Shown here in pieces: positions 33,308-41,123 of a stretch of 64,000 nt of DNA. The position numbers and the translations under genes were made by a program. Within the stretch, counting starts at the first letter, position 1. The number at the start of each line of letters is the position of its first letter. The notes beneath the pieces were generated by a model that worked only from the letters and a program-made list of their open reading frames with translations, was not told the origin of the DNA and ran no database searches. The stretch lies in assembly GCF_000013865.1 (NCBI RefSeq), contig NC_007950.1:124001-188000 (forward strand), read 5' to 3'. The DNA comes from Polaromonas sp. JS666 (GTDB lineage: Bacteria; Pseudomonadota; Gammaproteobacteria; Burkholderiales; Burkholderiaceae_C).

Positions 33308-33372
33308 GTGAGGAGAAAGGTCTCCCCTTCGAGGAACCAATGTAGTGATCCGTTGAAAGCCGTCAACGGATC
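33308..33372. promoter_or_regulatory. leader hairpin and 10-bp palindrome
   Basis: GGAGA-AAGG-TCTCC sits at about 33312-33326 in the leader of the leftward gene. A perfect inverted repeat GATCCGTTGA/TCAACGGATC with a 6-base spacer is at 33347-33372. The latter is a likely operator for one or both divergent genes. The rest of 33292-33734 shows no gene; the right end holds a GC-rich leader before the gene at 33735. Confidence 0.45.
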
Positions 33373-33734
33373 GATCTGGTGTATCCGAACCCCTATGACC
33401 TGCCATGACACCCTCTGAACCGCTATCACGCCATGCCTGAATTTTCGTCAATGTTGTCCCTTTACGACGAATCGGCCTCCTGGCCGCTGTAGGGGGTTGG
33501 TGACGTACTTTGATCTTTGGCCGCAGGTGTTTCAAGCACTTCCGCAATTGAAGTATTGGCTGCAGTTCATGTCACTCTAAAGCCTTGAAACATCGCCTCT
33601 GTGTTAGTGGGCAAGGGTCTCCCACTGTGGTACATTCCTTCCATCTATTAGATCGGTTGCGTCCCGTCTGACGCCTGTGCTTCCTCACCGAAGCGATTGC
33701 CCCCAAGGGCTTATTTTCCTCAAGAGGTATTTCT

Positions 33735-34238
33735 ATGGAGCAACTCAAGCTCTCGAAAGATTTCGCACGCAAGCCTCCGCCCTCAATGGCGCTGTGCTTT
33801 CAAAGAACCCCGCGCGGCCGGTTCGTCGGCACTCTGTCCGAATCGGAGCATGGCTACAGCGGGCACATCCTGGCGCCTTTGCATGCCGTGCTCCCTGAGG
33901 GGGCCAACCAGGCCAACCTTGGCGTGCTGCACACAGACAAGGCCAAGGCCCTCGTGCTGCTCGCTCTGACCGTTGCCAAGCAGTCATGGGACGGATCGAT
34001 CGGTTTTGAGGCAACCTGCCTTCAGGACCACGACGAGTCCATCAAGCTGGCCTTCGAAACCTGGTTGATCGACTTGGTATGCCGCATGCGTGCTTCAGCC
34101 AAGTTCTCGCTCTCAACCGAGATTGATGAGCGGCGCGCGATGGCGAGTCGCATCCGTGCGGACGTTGCAAAGGAGCGTTCTAACCTTCTGCTGGCAGCGA
34201 GCATTCAGCGCTCCAACGGCCAAGGGAGTGTTCAATGA
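33735..34238 (+). CDS. hypothetical protein (167 aa)
   Basis: AAGAGG lies 8 bases before the ATG. The protein has a basic N-terminus (MEQLKLSKDFARKPPPS), a central beta-rich region, and a helical C-terminus (MASRIRADVAKERSNLLLAASIQRS). It overlaps the next gene by 4 bases (ATGA). No family is recognised. Confidence 0.6.
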   Translation: MEQLKLSKDFARKPPPSMALCFQRTPRGRFVGTLSESEHGYSGHILAPLHAVLPEGANQANLGVLHTDKAKALVLLALTVAKQSWDGSIGFEATCLQDHDESIKLAFETWLIDLVCRMRASAKFSLSTEIDERRAMASRIRADVAKERSNLLLAASIQRSNGQGSVQ

Positions 34239-34567
34239 GCGCCAGCGCACAACACGACGCCATTGTTCTTTGCCAGCCGGCAACGGCTTACGACCCTGCG
34301 TTGATGAAGGCAACCCGTGGCGCGCGCTTCGAAGCGGCGCTGCAGGCATTCATCAAAAGCAAGGGCGAGGCCTGGGACGAAAAGTACCGTCGCGCCTTTG
34401 CGGCCGACCTGGTGGCGGACATGCTTCACTTCTGCGATCTGCATGGACTGAAATTCGAGGAGATCCATGCGCTGGGCAGCAACCACTACCGCAATGAGTG
34501 CGAAGACGACGCGGACGTCGTTCGGCTGAGGGTGATATCCTCGCTTCCGCCGATTCCACCCCACTGA
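34235..34567 (+). CDS. hypothetical protein (110 aa)
   Basis: It is translationally coupled to the gene before it and ends 9 bases before a strong terminator, so the pair is one transcription unit. The product is acidic with a helical core (FEAALQAFIKSKGEAWDEKYRRAFAADLVADMLHF). No family is recognised. Confidence 0.6.
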   Translation: MSASAQHDAIVLCQPATAYDPALMKATRGARFEAALQAFIKSKGEAWDEKYRRAFAADLVADMLHFCDLHGLKFEEIHALGSNHYRNECEDDADVVRLRVISSLPPIPPH

Positions 34568-34576
34568 TGGGGCTAA

Positions 34577-34615
34577 GGCTCCCGGGTGATAACGTCACTC
34601 GGGGCCTTTAATTTT
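34577..34615 (+). terminator. intrinsic terminator at the edge of the IscB element
   Basis: GGCTCC and GGGTGA pair with TCACTC and GGGGCC (12 bp with one bulged C, loop TAACG), followed by TTTAATTTT. The IscB element begins almost directly behind it. Confidence 0.8.
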
Positions 34616-34985
34616 CACGAAGAGCCTTCAGTCAATCACCCCACCCTAAAGGACGGGGCTTGGAACTGAAAGGAACCAAGCCAGGTTGACCAGGGAAAGC
34701 GGTAATCAACCCGCTACGTTAGCAACAGGTCGTTCAGACACACCAGCGAATGCTTCCTCAGTTCGCTGCTCTGTAAGGTCTTGATCATGCTGGACAAAGG
34801 TAAAGGTCCGAAGGTCTTGATCGCAGCTCGCAAGGGCTGGAGCCGGTTGCTGACATTCCCGAGGGGAGCGTTCTGGAGCGTCGTGAGGCGCACCAGAGCC
34901 GTCACCAGGCCCGTAAGGGCTGACCGCTGGAAAGACGGCCTGGCTGCACAGTTTGCAGTGTGAATTATTGATGTCAGGAGTTGGT
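34616..34985 (+). ncRNA. IscB omega RNA (HEARO)
   Basis: The region upstream of iscB has the HEARO layout. A CCCC..CC-CTAAA-GG..GGGG hairpin at 34639-34658 leads into a GGGGCTTGG segment, and several long imperfect stems run to within a few bases of the iscB ribosome site. In known systems the guide lies 5' of the first hairpin; here that would be roughly 34616-34632. Exact 5' end and guide length cannot be set by eye. Confidence 0.75.
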
Positions 34986-36422
34986 GTGGCAGTTTTCGTG
35001 TTGGACAACCAGGGCAAGGCATTGATGCCGTGCACCGAGAAGCGGGCCAGGCTGCTGCTGGCACGCGGCCGGGCGCGCGTGCATCGGCTGGTGCCACTGG
35101 TGATCCGGCTTGTTGACCGTCAGGCCGCCGCCTGCGACTTTCAGCCGCTACGGATCAAGCTCGATCCGGGCAGCAAGACCACCGGCGTCGCGCTGGTGAG
35201 GGATGTGGAATCGGTTGACGCGTCCACGGGTGAAATTCATAGTGGGGTAGCCGTCATCAACCTGCTGGATCTGGTCCACCGGGGCCGGCAGATATCCGAA
35301 GCCTTGACGGCTCGTCGTCAGATGCGCCGGCGCCGCAGGAGCAATTTGCGCTGTCGCGCACCCAGGTTCCTGAACCGCGGCAACAAGAAGTCCGGCTGGA
35401 TCGCGCCCTCCCTGCAGCACCGGGTGGACACGGCCATGGCCTGGGTCAGGCGCATTCAACGCTGGGCGCCGGTGAGGGCCATCAGCTCCGAGCTGGTGCG
35501 CTTTGACATGCAGGCACTGCAAAACCCAGAAATTTCCGGCGTGGAGTACCAGCAAGGCACCTTGTTCGGCTACGAACTGCGTGAGTATTTGCTGGAGAAA
35601 TGGGGCCGCCAGTGCGCCTACTGCGACGCCAAGGACACCCCCTTGCAGATTGAGCACATCCGGCCCAAGGCCTTGGGCGGCAGCAATCGCGCCTCCAACC
35701 TGACCTTGGCCTGCCAGTGCTGCAACCAGAAAAAGGCAGCGCGCAGCATCGAAGAGTTCCTGGCCAAAGACAAGAAGCGGCTCACCGGCATCCTGGCGCA
35801 AGCCCAGAAGCCTTTGCGCGATGCCGCAGCGGTGAATGTCACGCGCTGGGCCCTGGCCAATGCCCTGAAGGCCACCGGCTTGCCGGTGGAGCTGGCTTCC
35901 GGCGGCCGAACGAAGTTCAATCGCTGCACCCTGGGCGTGCCCAAGACCCATGCGCTCGATGCGGCCTGCGTGGGCCAGGTGAGATTCATCCAGGACTGGA
36001 GCAGGCCAACCCTAACGCTCAAGGCCATGGGTCGGGGCAGCTACCAGCGCACGCGCCTGGACAGGTTTGGCTTTCCGCGCGGGTACCTGATGCGCGGCAA
36101 GCGTGTGCAGGGCTTTGGCACCGGCGATATGGTGCGCGCCGATGTGCCCAAGGGCGTCAAGGCCGGGGTTCACGTTGGCCGAGTGGCGGTACGCGCCAGC
36201 GGCAGTTTCAACATCCAGACCCATCAGGGCGGAATCTCCGGTGTGGTTCAGGGCATCAGCCATAAGCATTGCCGGGTGACGCAGCGCAACGACGGGTATG
36301 GGTATTTCTTCAACCGGGCCGATCACACAGGGCGTGAGCAGGTATGGCCCAAGGCATCGGATGCTGCGCATCCGGCGCTCTACCTCCCCGCCATGAATGG
36401 CAGGGTTTCACGCGCAATCTGA
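34986..36422 (+). CDS. iscB: IscB RNA-guided endonuclease (478 aa)
   Basis: The GTG at 34986 follows AGGAG by 5 bases and gives the family start VAVFVLDNQGKALMPC. Domains in order: PLMP-type N-terminus; RuvC-I with the Asp in IKLDPGSKTTGVAL; an Arg-rich bridge helix (RRQMRRRRRSNLRCR); RuvC-II with Glu in RAISSELVRFD; HNH with zinc Cys and the catalytic His (CAYCDAK, IEHIRPKALGG, CQCCNQKK); RuvC-III with THALDAACVG; and a C-terminal target-adjacent-motif domain. Every catalytic residue I expect is visible, so the nuclease is probably active. Family members cut both DNA strands using the upstream omega RNA. Confidence 0.95.
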   Translation: MAVFVLDNQGKALMPCTEKRARLLLARGRARVHRLVPLVIRLVDRQAAACDFQPLRIKLDPGSKTTGVALVRDVESVDASTGEIHSGVAVINLLDLVHRGRQISEALTARRQMRRRRRSNLRCRAPRFLNRGNKKSGWIAPSLQHRVDTAMAWVRRIQRWAPVRAISSELVRFDMQALQNPEISGVEYQQGTLFGYELREYLLEKWGRQCAYCDAKDTPLQIEHIRPKALGGSNRASNLTLACQCCNQKKAARSIEEFLAKDKKRLTGILAQAQKPLRDAAAVNVTRWALANALKATGLPVELASGGRTKFNRCTLGVPKTHALDAACVGQVRFIQDWSRPTLTLKAMGRGSYQRTRLDRFGFPRGYLMRGKRVQGFGTGDMVRADVPKGVKAGVHVGRVAVRASGSFNIQTHQGGISGVVQGISHKHCRVTQRNDGYGYFFNRADHTGREQVWPKASDAAHPALYLPAMNGRVSRAI

Positions 36423-36706
36423 TGAAATTGACGACCCTATTTTCGCTGGTGCAGGCCGATGTTGAGCCGGCACTGGTCAAACTGCCAAACGCCCCCGGTG
36501 ACGCCCTGTGTGTGGGCACCACGCGTTTTGACAGCAACCTGGACATGATCGCCACGATCAACCTCCAGGGAAGGCAGCTCAGCCCCGAGCGCCGCAGCAC
36601 CGTCTACCGGCTGCTGCAGCTGCTCGGCGAAGCCGTCGCGCCAGAACAGCGCGAGACACTGCAAATTGTCCCGATGAAAGATGCTCCTTGCGTCCTGACC
36701 CGGTGA
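36422..36706 (+). CDS. hypothetical protein directly after iscB (94 aa)
   Basis: The ATG shares its A with the end of the iscB stop codon. The product has the look of a small regulator (LSPERRSTVYRLLQLLGEAVAPEQRETLQIV) but no recognised family. The IscB element has probably landed just before it, replacing its native leader. A terminator follows within 20 bases. Confidence 0.55.
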   Translation: MKLTTLFSLVQADVEPALVKLPNAPGDALCVGTTRFDSNLDMIATINLQGRQLSPERRSTVYRLLQLLGEAVAPEQRETLQIVPMKDAPCVLTR

Positions 36707-36725
36707 TAAGACCCGAGACCCAAAG

Positions 36726-36752
36726 CCCAGCCCTAACCGGCTGGGTTTTTTT
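36726..36752 (+). terminator. intrinsic terminator
   Basis: CCCAGCC pairs with GGCTGGG around CCTAAC, with a run of seven T. Confidence 0.9.
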
Positions 36753-36874
36753 GTCTGGACTTTCAGCGTCAACGCTGGACGTTCTGAAATATACTGAGGG
36801 TGCTTAAACGCCGGCAGCTTCCCGTAGAAGCCAGCAACCGAGTAATCGGTTTTCTTCATCTTTTTGATGTTCAT

Positions 36875-37522
36875 ATGCCAAAAATCCATGAGTTAGATCG
36901 GATGGTGGTCGAGTTCGCCAGTCTTCTGGGGAGCGGAGATCACTATCCGTTGAGTGCAGAGAGCCAAATTTGGCTTGTAAGCGAAACGACCGAGCCAGCT
37001 ACATCGCCGGTGTGGCGAGCAATCGGCAACATCCAATGGGCCTATTCGTTGATGGCCAGCGTCTGTCAGGAATTGGCCGTTGAAGCCGAACTGAAGCAGC
37101 GCCTCGTCAACGGCAAGCCCTTGAAGGCAGAGGATTACATCGGTCAGTGGCGCCTTGCCATGAAAAGCCCCCGAAGCCTCGCCGACCTGTCCGCCTATGG
37201 CATTCAGGTGCTGGGCAGGGTCGCCAAGCCCGTGAAGGGCCTGAAGGATGAGGCAAAGCGCAGCCCCGAGAAACACGTCGAAGAAGCGATGGAATCGCCT
37301 TTTGTCACCGAAAGGACCGACGACAAAGTTACCTGGACCGTTCCACTGACAAGTTTGGGGAATCTGAAGGCCTACATGGGCTTCGCCTCGATCTGGCTCT
37401 CCAGCGAGGTTTACCCTGACCAGGTGAATGAAGTTGCGGTTGGCCCGAGCGGTGCCAGGAACGCAGCCGCATCGGCCGGACTTACCTTCGACCTGTTCGC
37501 AGGAATGGAGCTCGCAGCATGA
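36875..37522 (+). CDS. hypothetical protein (215 aa)
   Basis: The Met at 36875 (MPKIHELDRMVVEF) is the likely start; the ribosome site is weak. A TATACT box lies about 80 bases upstream near an AGCGT/ACGCT repeat. The protein is soluble, with a helical first half and a C-terminal half containing WTVPLTSLGNLKAYMGFASIWL. It overlaps the next gene by 4 bases. No family is recognised. Confidence 0.6.
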   Translation: MPKIHELDRMVVEFASLLGSGDHYPLSAESQIWLVSETTEPATSPVWRAIGNIQWAYSLMASVCQELAVEAELKQRLVNGKPLKAEDYIGQWRLAMKSPRSLADLSAYGIQVLGRVAKPVKGLKDEAKRSPEKHVEEAMESPFVTERTDDKVTWTVPLTSLGNLKAYMGFASIWLSSEVYPDQVNEVAVGPSGARNAAASAGLTFDLFAGMELAA

Positions 37523-38058
37523 GTTCAGAGATCATTTACCACCAAACCTGCGTGAGAATCCCAGCAGAGCATGCGGGCGCGACCGAGGACCTGTTTGTGC
37601 ATGCAGTGCAGATGGGAAGCTCCAACTGCTATGAAATCGGCGCGCGCGGCGGATGCGGGCGGCGCTCGAGGCGCTGGCAGGCGATCGGCTTCGGGACAGC
37701 GACCGATGTATTGACCTGGGGAATCCGTACGGCCGGAGATACGGAAGGCGGCATGCTCAAGATGGGTAGCGCTTCCAGCTGGAGCACACCGGAGGCCTAC
37801 ATTCGGAAGGTGCGTTCACTGCTTGCGGCGGCCGCAACAACCGACATTCGCCTAGGGCACTCCTACAAAGGTGAGCGGGTGACCATACGCATCGAATGGC
37901 GAGAAATCGTCGAAGCAAATGCCAGCAAGAAGGTCACGGACTACGCCGTCAGCCAGTCCGACAGCGTGAAGGCTTTCTGGTCCCGATACGGCGCCGAGGA
38001 AGGGGCCAAGCGTTCAGCCTGGAACTTCTTCGAAGTCTCGGGGCCTGAACTGCGCTAA
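37519..38058 (+). CDS. hypothetical protein (179 aa)
   Basis: It is coupled to the gene before it by an ATGA overlap and closed by the terminator at 38102-38140. The product has a conserved-looking Gly/Arg-rich centre (YEIGARGGCGRRSRRWQAIGFG) and a C-terminal alpha/beta region. No family is recognised. Confidence 0.6.
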   Translation: MSSEIIYHQTCVRIPAEHAGATEDLFVHAVQMGSSNCYEIGARGGCGRRSRRWQAIGFGTATDVLTWGIRTAGDTEGGMLKMGSASSWSTPEAYIRKVRSLLAAAATTDIRLGHSYKGERVTIRIEWREIVEANASKKVTDYAVSQSDSVKAFWSRYGAEEGAKRSAWNFFEVSGPELR

Positions 38059-38101
38059 CTGCACCGATAAAGCAGCCAGTGGCGCCATCTGGCTGCACAG
38101 C

Positions 38102-38140
38102 AAAAAAACCCTCCCGGCCGCAAGGCTTGGGAGGGTTTTT
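38102..38140. terminator. bidirectional terminator
   Basis: AAACCCTCCC pairs with GGGAGGGTTT around a 13-base region that can fold further; A run on the left, T run on the right. It separates converging operons. Confidence 0.9.
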
Positions 38141-38156
38141 CATTTGCGCGTGGCGC

Positions 38157-38333
38157 TCAGTACACGAACAGTTCCGGGTTTGTAATACGCTGTGCCTCGT
38201 AGACCGTGAACAGCTCAAGGCGCAGTCTCGCCCCACTTGTGGCCTGGGCTACCGCTGTGCGAATTTGCAGAAGGTCCAAATTTGTCACCTTCCCCGATTC
38301 CCCTGATATCAAAAGGGCCGCCCCGCTGGCCAT
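38157..38333 (-). CDS. small hypothetical protein (58 aa)
   Basis: The start at 38333 overlaps the stop of the upstream gene (TGATG), so it is the last cistron of the leftward group 39613 to 38157. The product (MASGAALLISGESGKVTN... ENPELFVY-like end) is small and unrecognised. Confidence 0.45.
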   Translation of the reverse strand: MASGAALLISGESGKVTNLDLLQIRTAVAQATSGARLRLELFTVYEAQRITNPELFVY

Positions 38334-38722
38334 CAGCGTGCTGACCGGGTTGCGGGCTGCGCGTCTACCTCTGCCAGGTCCACAAAGGCACCTGCGCCAT
38401 AGTCGAAACATTGGGCTTCGCCATCTTGCAATACGGACACGATCAGCATGGCCAAGGTGCCTATGTCGCCCTCAACCAGCTCGGCGGCGAGCTGCTGCAT
38501 CGCAGCGGTTTCGACCGAAACGTCAGGCGACGTGGCCCGCTTGCTCACATACGTTCTGTCGTCAGCTGACTCGCGCTCGAAAACCACGAGATAGCTTGGC
38601 GCATGCGTCACCAGGACCTGGAATGCTCCCGCTGCCCCACGATCGAACGCCCGTTGAATGGCGGCGGTCAAATCAGCTATCGGCCCCGTGGCCTTTACTT
38701 CAACGCTGATGAAATATTTCAT
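38333..38722 (-). CDS. hypothetical protein behind RNA module E (129 aa)
   Basis: An AGGAG lies before the ATG, right after a copy of the structured module. The protein begins MKYFISVEVKATGPIADL and has a helical middle with FDRGAAGAFQVLV and a C-terminal acidic stretch. No family is recognised. Confidence 0.6.
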   Translation of the reverse strand: MKYFISVEVKATGPIADLTAAIQRAFDRGAAGAFQVLVTHAPSYLVVFERESADDRTYVSKRATSPDVSVETAAMQQLAAELVEGDIGTLAMLIVSVLQDGEAQCFDYGAGAFVDLAEVDAQPATRSAR

Positions 38723-38787
38723 TTTTAAAACTCCTGAATGTGGAGAGCACCTGCCCTGAAGGGCATCGAAGTGCCCGTCCGGGTGGT
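38723..38787 (-). promoter_or_regulatory. structured RNA module E (intercistronic)
   Basis: Minus-strand GGGCACTT pairs with AGGTGCTC (with wobbles) and encloses TGCCC-TTCA-GGGCA. The conserved ACCCGGACGGGC lies at its 5' side and an AGGAG follows. It starts 6 bases past the stop at 38794. TGCCC could instead pair with the upstream GGGCA, giving two exclusive folds. Confidence 0.65.
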
Positions 38788-38793
38788 TATTTT

Positions 38794-39018
38794 TCAGTTG
38801 CTTCGCACAGCACCACCGCCGATGGCGCTGGTGAGTCGAGCTTCGACAACAGCTCGGTCCGATGCACGGATCCTTTGCCTCGCGTCGAAAGCAGACTTTT
38901 CTGATTCAGACATTTCGTCGTAGACCTTGAACTGCGGCTTGTCTGGATCACTGCCTCCAGCCGCGACGCTTTTGGCCTCGGTAACGGCGACTTTCGTCAG
39001 TGGCGGGCCTTCGTTGGT
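38794..39018 (-). pseudogene. in-frame extension of gene 39019-39180 after a TGA (74 codons)
   Basis: Directly after the TGA of the 53-aa gene the same frame stays open for 74 sense codons (TNEGPPLTKVAVTEAKSV... to AIGGGAVRSN) and stops 6 bases before module E. It has protein-like composition but no start of its own before an internal ATG. Either the TGA is a nonsense mutation in a 128-aa gene, or it is read through. Confidence 0.45.
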
Positions 39019-39180
39019 TCAAGCGCAGATTTCAACGGTCAATTGACCGCTCTCGTCGAGTTCAAGCAGCACGGCATGGGTACCGATATTTACCCAGCCT
39101 TTGCGAGCTTGCGCATCCTCACTCGCTTCGAGCTTGACGATGTCCGATTCTTCGATTGTGAAAAAGCTGTTTTGTGACAT
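39019..39180 (-). CDS. small hypothetical protein (53 aa), possibly truncated
   Basis: The start at 39180 is at the end of module F. The product (MSQNSFFTIEESDIVKLEASEDAQ... LLELDESGQLTVEICA) is acidic. It ends at a TGA beyond which the frame continues as coding-like sequence to 38794. No family is recognised. Confidence 0.5.
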   Translation of the reverse strand: MSQNSFFTIEESDIVKLEASEDAQARKGWVNIGTHAVLLELDESGQLTVEICA

Positions 39181-39249
39181 TTCCCGATCTTTCAAAAATG
39201 TGAACGGGCACCTGACCCATGAGGGCAACTGGTGCCCGTCCGGGTTGAT
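39181..39249 (-). promoter_or_regulatory. structured RNA module F (intercistronic)
   Basis: A perfect 9-bp outer stem (ACGGGCACC with GGTGCCCGT) encloses CCC-TCAT-GGG. Compared with modules A, B, C and E the 3' arm has changed from GTGCTC to GTGCCC, which removes a wobble and keeps the pairing. It starts 7 bases past the stop of gene 39257-39613. Confidence 0.7.
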
Positions 39250-39256
39250 TTCTAGC

Positions 39257-39613
39257 TTAGTGGCCGACGTAACCAATCAAGAATTTATCCATCAGAACTC
39301 GGTAAAAGTACAACTCGTCACCAATTCCTTGGGCGCAATGACTGTGAAATTCTTCCCAGTTCGAGGTTCTGTCTTCTTCGGACAAAGCTTCCCACTCTTC
39401 CTCCGTGCCTGATTCAATGACTGAATCAGCCTGGTGTTCTGCTGCTTTCAGCATCCAATACGCTTCTGCGCAGGCATCGTTATGTTTCTCAATGACCTCA
39501 GAAACTTCCGAGTTTGTTGTTGTGGCTTGCATTGCTGCCAATGTAGCTTCGCAGGTAGCGAGGTTGACTCGGCAATTTGCGATATTCACCATGTCGTAAA
39601 GGTGTTGTCTCAT
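39257..39613 (-). CDS. hypothetical protein behind full-length RNA leader G (118 aa)
   Basis: The ATG at 39613 (MRQHLYDMVNIANCRVN) follows the long leader. The protein is helical and acidic, with EEEWEALSEEDRTSNWEEF in the C-terminal half. No family is recognised. It is the first cistron of the small operon 39613 to 38157. Confidence 0.6.
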   Translation of the reverse strand: MRQHLYDMVNIANCRVNLATCEATLAAMQATTTNSEVSEVIEKHNDACAEAYWMLKAAEHQADSVIESGTEEEWEALSEEDRTSNWEEFHSHCAQGIGDELYFYRVLMDKFLIGYVGH

Positions 39614-39746
39614 GATTTCCCGATCTTTCAAAAAATGAACGGGCACCTGACCAAAATGGGCAGATGGCGCCCGTCCGGGTTGGTATTTGGTTTGAACCTG
39701 CAGAGGTCAAACGTCTCAGGCACTATGACGCAGTGCGAGCGGTGTG
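39614..39746 (-). ncRNA. structured RNA module G, full-length form
   Basis: It has the same three-hairpin order as module C: P1 GCACT-GCGTCAT-AGTGC (39720-39736), P2 TTTGACCT with AGGTtCAAA (39691-39711), and P3 ACGGGCGCC with GGTGCCCGT (39639-39674). Compared with C, P1 and P3 carry changes on both arms that keep pairing. About 100 bases are recognisably homologous between the two sites, which are 28 kb apart. Confidence 0.65.
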
Positions 39747-39797
39747 AACAACGCGATTCTAGTACGTTATTCGAAATATGTGGCCCCATTTTCTGGG

Positions 39798-40433
39798 CTA
39801 GCGCAACAGCCTCACCCAGTAACGCCCAGCCGCATCAACTTGAATCGAAATTGCGCCAATGGCCAGGCCTCGCTCGGCTGCAGCCTGGCCACCAGGGTCA
39901 GTCGGCCACAATCGGCGCCGGCGGCCGGCGAATAGCGCGTCCATGAGCTGGGCATCGATCACATTGACCACATCTGCTATCGGCGGCAGTTGGGGCCGTG
40001 TGACCTTCGCGGCGGCCGCGGGCGGCACTCCTAAAGCCTGCTCGACGGCAATACGGCGCGAAGCGAGTTTCGCCAAGAGTGACAAGTCAGCCTGTGCAAT
40101 GTGAAAACGCCGTACGCCCAGCACCTTCCCCACCAGCTGGTAGACCTCTTTACGGGTAGACGTCTTTTTCCCGCGCCACAGCCGATCAAGCCATCGGTGC
40201 GTTTTGACGCGCTCTGCCCGCAATTCGGGGCCAGCCATGGTTCCCAGGGCGAAAGTGGTGCCGGGATGCACACCCACATAGCTGTCACATCCCGGGTAGG
40301 CTTCGCACATCCACGCGGGCACGCCGTTGGGCCCTTTGTCGGCGAGAACTCCGGACCCGCCGCAGGAGAGGCAGGTCACCGGCTTGGACCGCTTCTGACG
40401 CCGCTTTGCCTTGATGGTTTCCAGCTCGACCAC
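39798..40433 (-). CDS. DUF3268-like zinc-finger protein
   Basis: The GTG start at 40433 overlaps the stop of the upstream gene. Residues about 18-95 fit the DUF3268 zinc-finger domain: CLSCGGSG, MCEAYPGCDSYVGVHPGTTFALGTMA, then RAERVKTHRWLDRLW. The C-terminal half is variable and ends with a beta-rich GRYWVRLLR. Family function is unknown, and it is common in phages and plasmids. The second zinc pair reads C-x6-C rather than the usual C-x2-C. Confidence 0.7.
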   Translation of the reverse strand: MVELETIKAKRRQKRSKPVTCLSCGGSGVLADKGPNGVPAWMCEAYPGCDSYVGVHPGTTFALGTMAGPELRAERVKTHRWLDRLWRGKKTSTRKEVYQLVGKVLGVRRFHIAQADLSLLAKLASRRIAVEQALGVPPAAAAKVTRPQLPPIADVVNVIDAQLMDALFAGRRRRLWPTDPGGQAAAERGLAIGAISIQVDAAGRYWVRLLR

Positions 40434-41056
40434 TACGCTCCCGCGGTTTCCGCCATCTCTTCAAGTTCCGGCATCGTCACTTCCTGCAGGACGAAGTCAT
40501 GAGCCGTCGGCACGAGGACAACCGGGATTTCTCCACCCATCACCCAGGGCCACCAGATCCTGGCGTCGGCTGCGGTCACGCCCGCCGGCATCAGCGCGGC
40601 TGCGCGCGGCAGGAGGCCGTCGCCGGCCGCCAGTGACGCATCGCGAATTACAACGATTTGGCCGGTAAGGCGAATCTGGGCCAGAGTCTCATCCGACGGC
40701 ACGCTGTTCAGGATGATGGCGGATTCAAAGGTGTTGCGCAGCCAATCTGGCTGGACCTGGCGGACATCGGCCCATTGCGCGCCATTGAGTTGCGTAGCCG
40801 GCGAGCATTCTGCGGTAATGGCGGACCAGCAGAGCCCCGTCATGAACTCGAGCTGCAGGTTGAGCTGGCGTGTGAGTTCGCCGTTCTCGGCGACCAGGCC
40901 GCCCATCCGCACCTTCGAATAGGTCGTTTCGATCACCTGCTGGTTTGCGGACAGGCGCGACTCGATCATTTTCAGGCGCGTAAGGCCGTCATTGAAGTCA
41001 ATCACCGTGGGCGAAAAAGAATTGCTGAATTCAGAAAAATCTTGCTTCACAAGCAT
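40433..41056 (-). CDS. hypothetical protein (207 aa)
   Basis: AAGGAG precedes the ATG closely. An AGCCC/GGGCT hairpin lies in its leader. The protein has a coiled-coil-like N-terminal half (LTRLKMIESRLSANQQVIETTYSKV) and a C-terminal alpha/beta half ending with an acidic tail. No family is recognised. It is coupled to the DUF3268 gene. Confidence 0.6.
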   Translation of the reverse strand: MLVKQDFSEFSNSFSPTVIDFNDGLTRLKMIESRLSANQQVIETTYSKVRMGGLVAENGELTRQLNLQLEFMTGLCWSAITAECSPATQLNGAQWADVRQVQPDWLRNTFESAIILNSVPSDETLAQIRLTGQIVVIRDASLAAGDGLLPRAAALMPAGVTAADARIWWPWVMGGEIPVVLVPTAHDFVLQEVTMPELEEMAETAGA

Positions 41057-41123
41057 GCTCCTTTAGTTGAAATAGCCCCGGCCTGGCAAGGGCTCGGGTA
41101 GGTGTTCAAAGCTCCAGATATTT

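Noticed and set aside
33269..33547. Leftward frame of 92 codons over the palindrome at 33347
   Set aside because: It overlaps regulatory repeats, has no ribosome site and reads as low-complexity Arg/Thr sequence.
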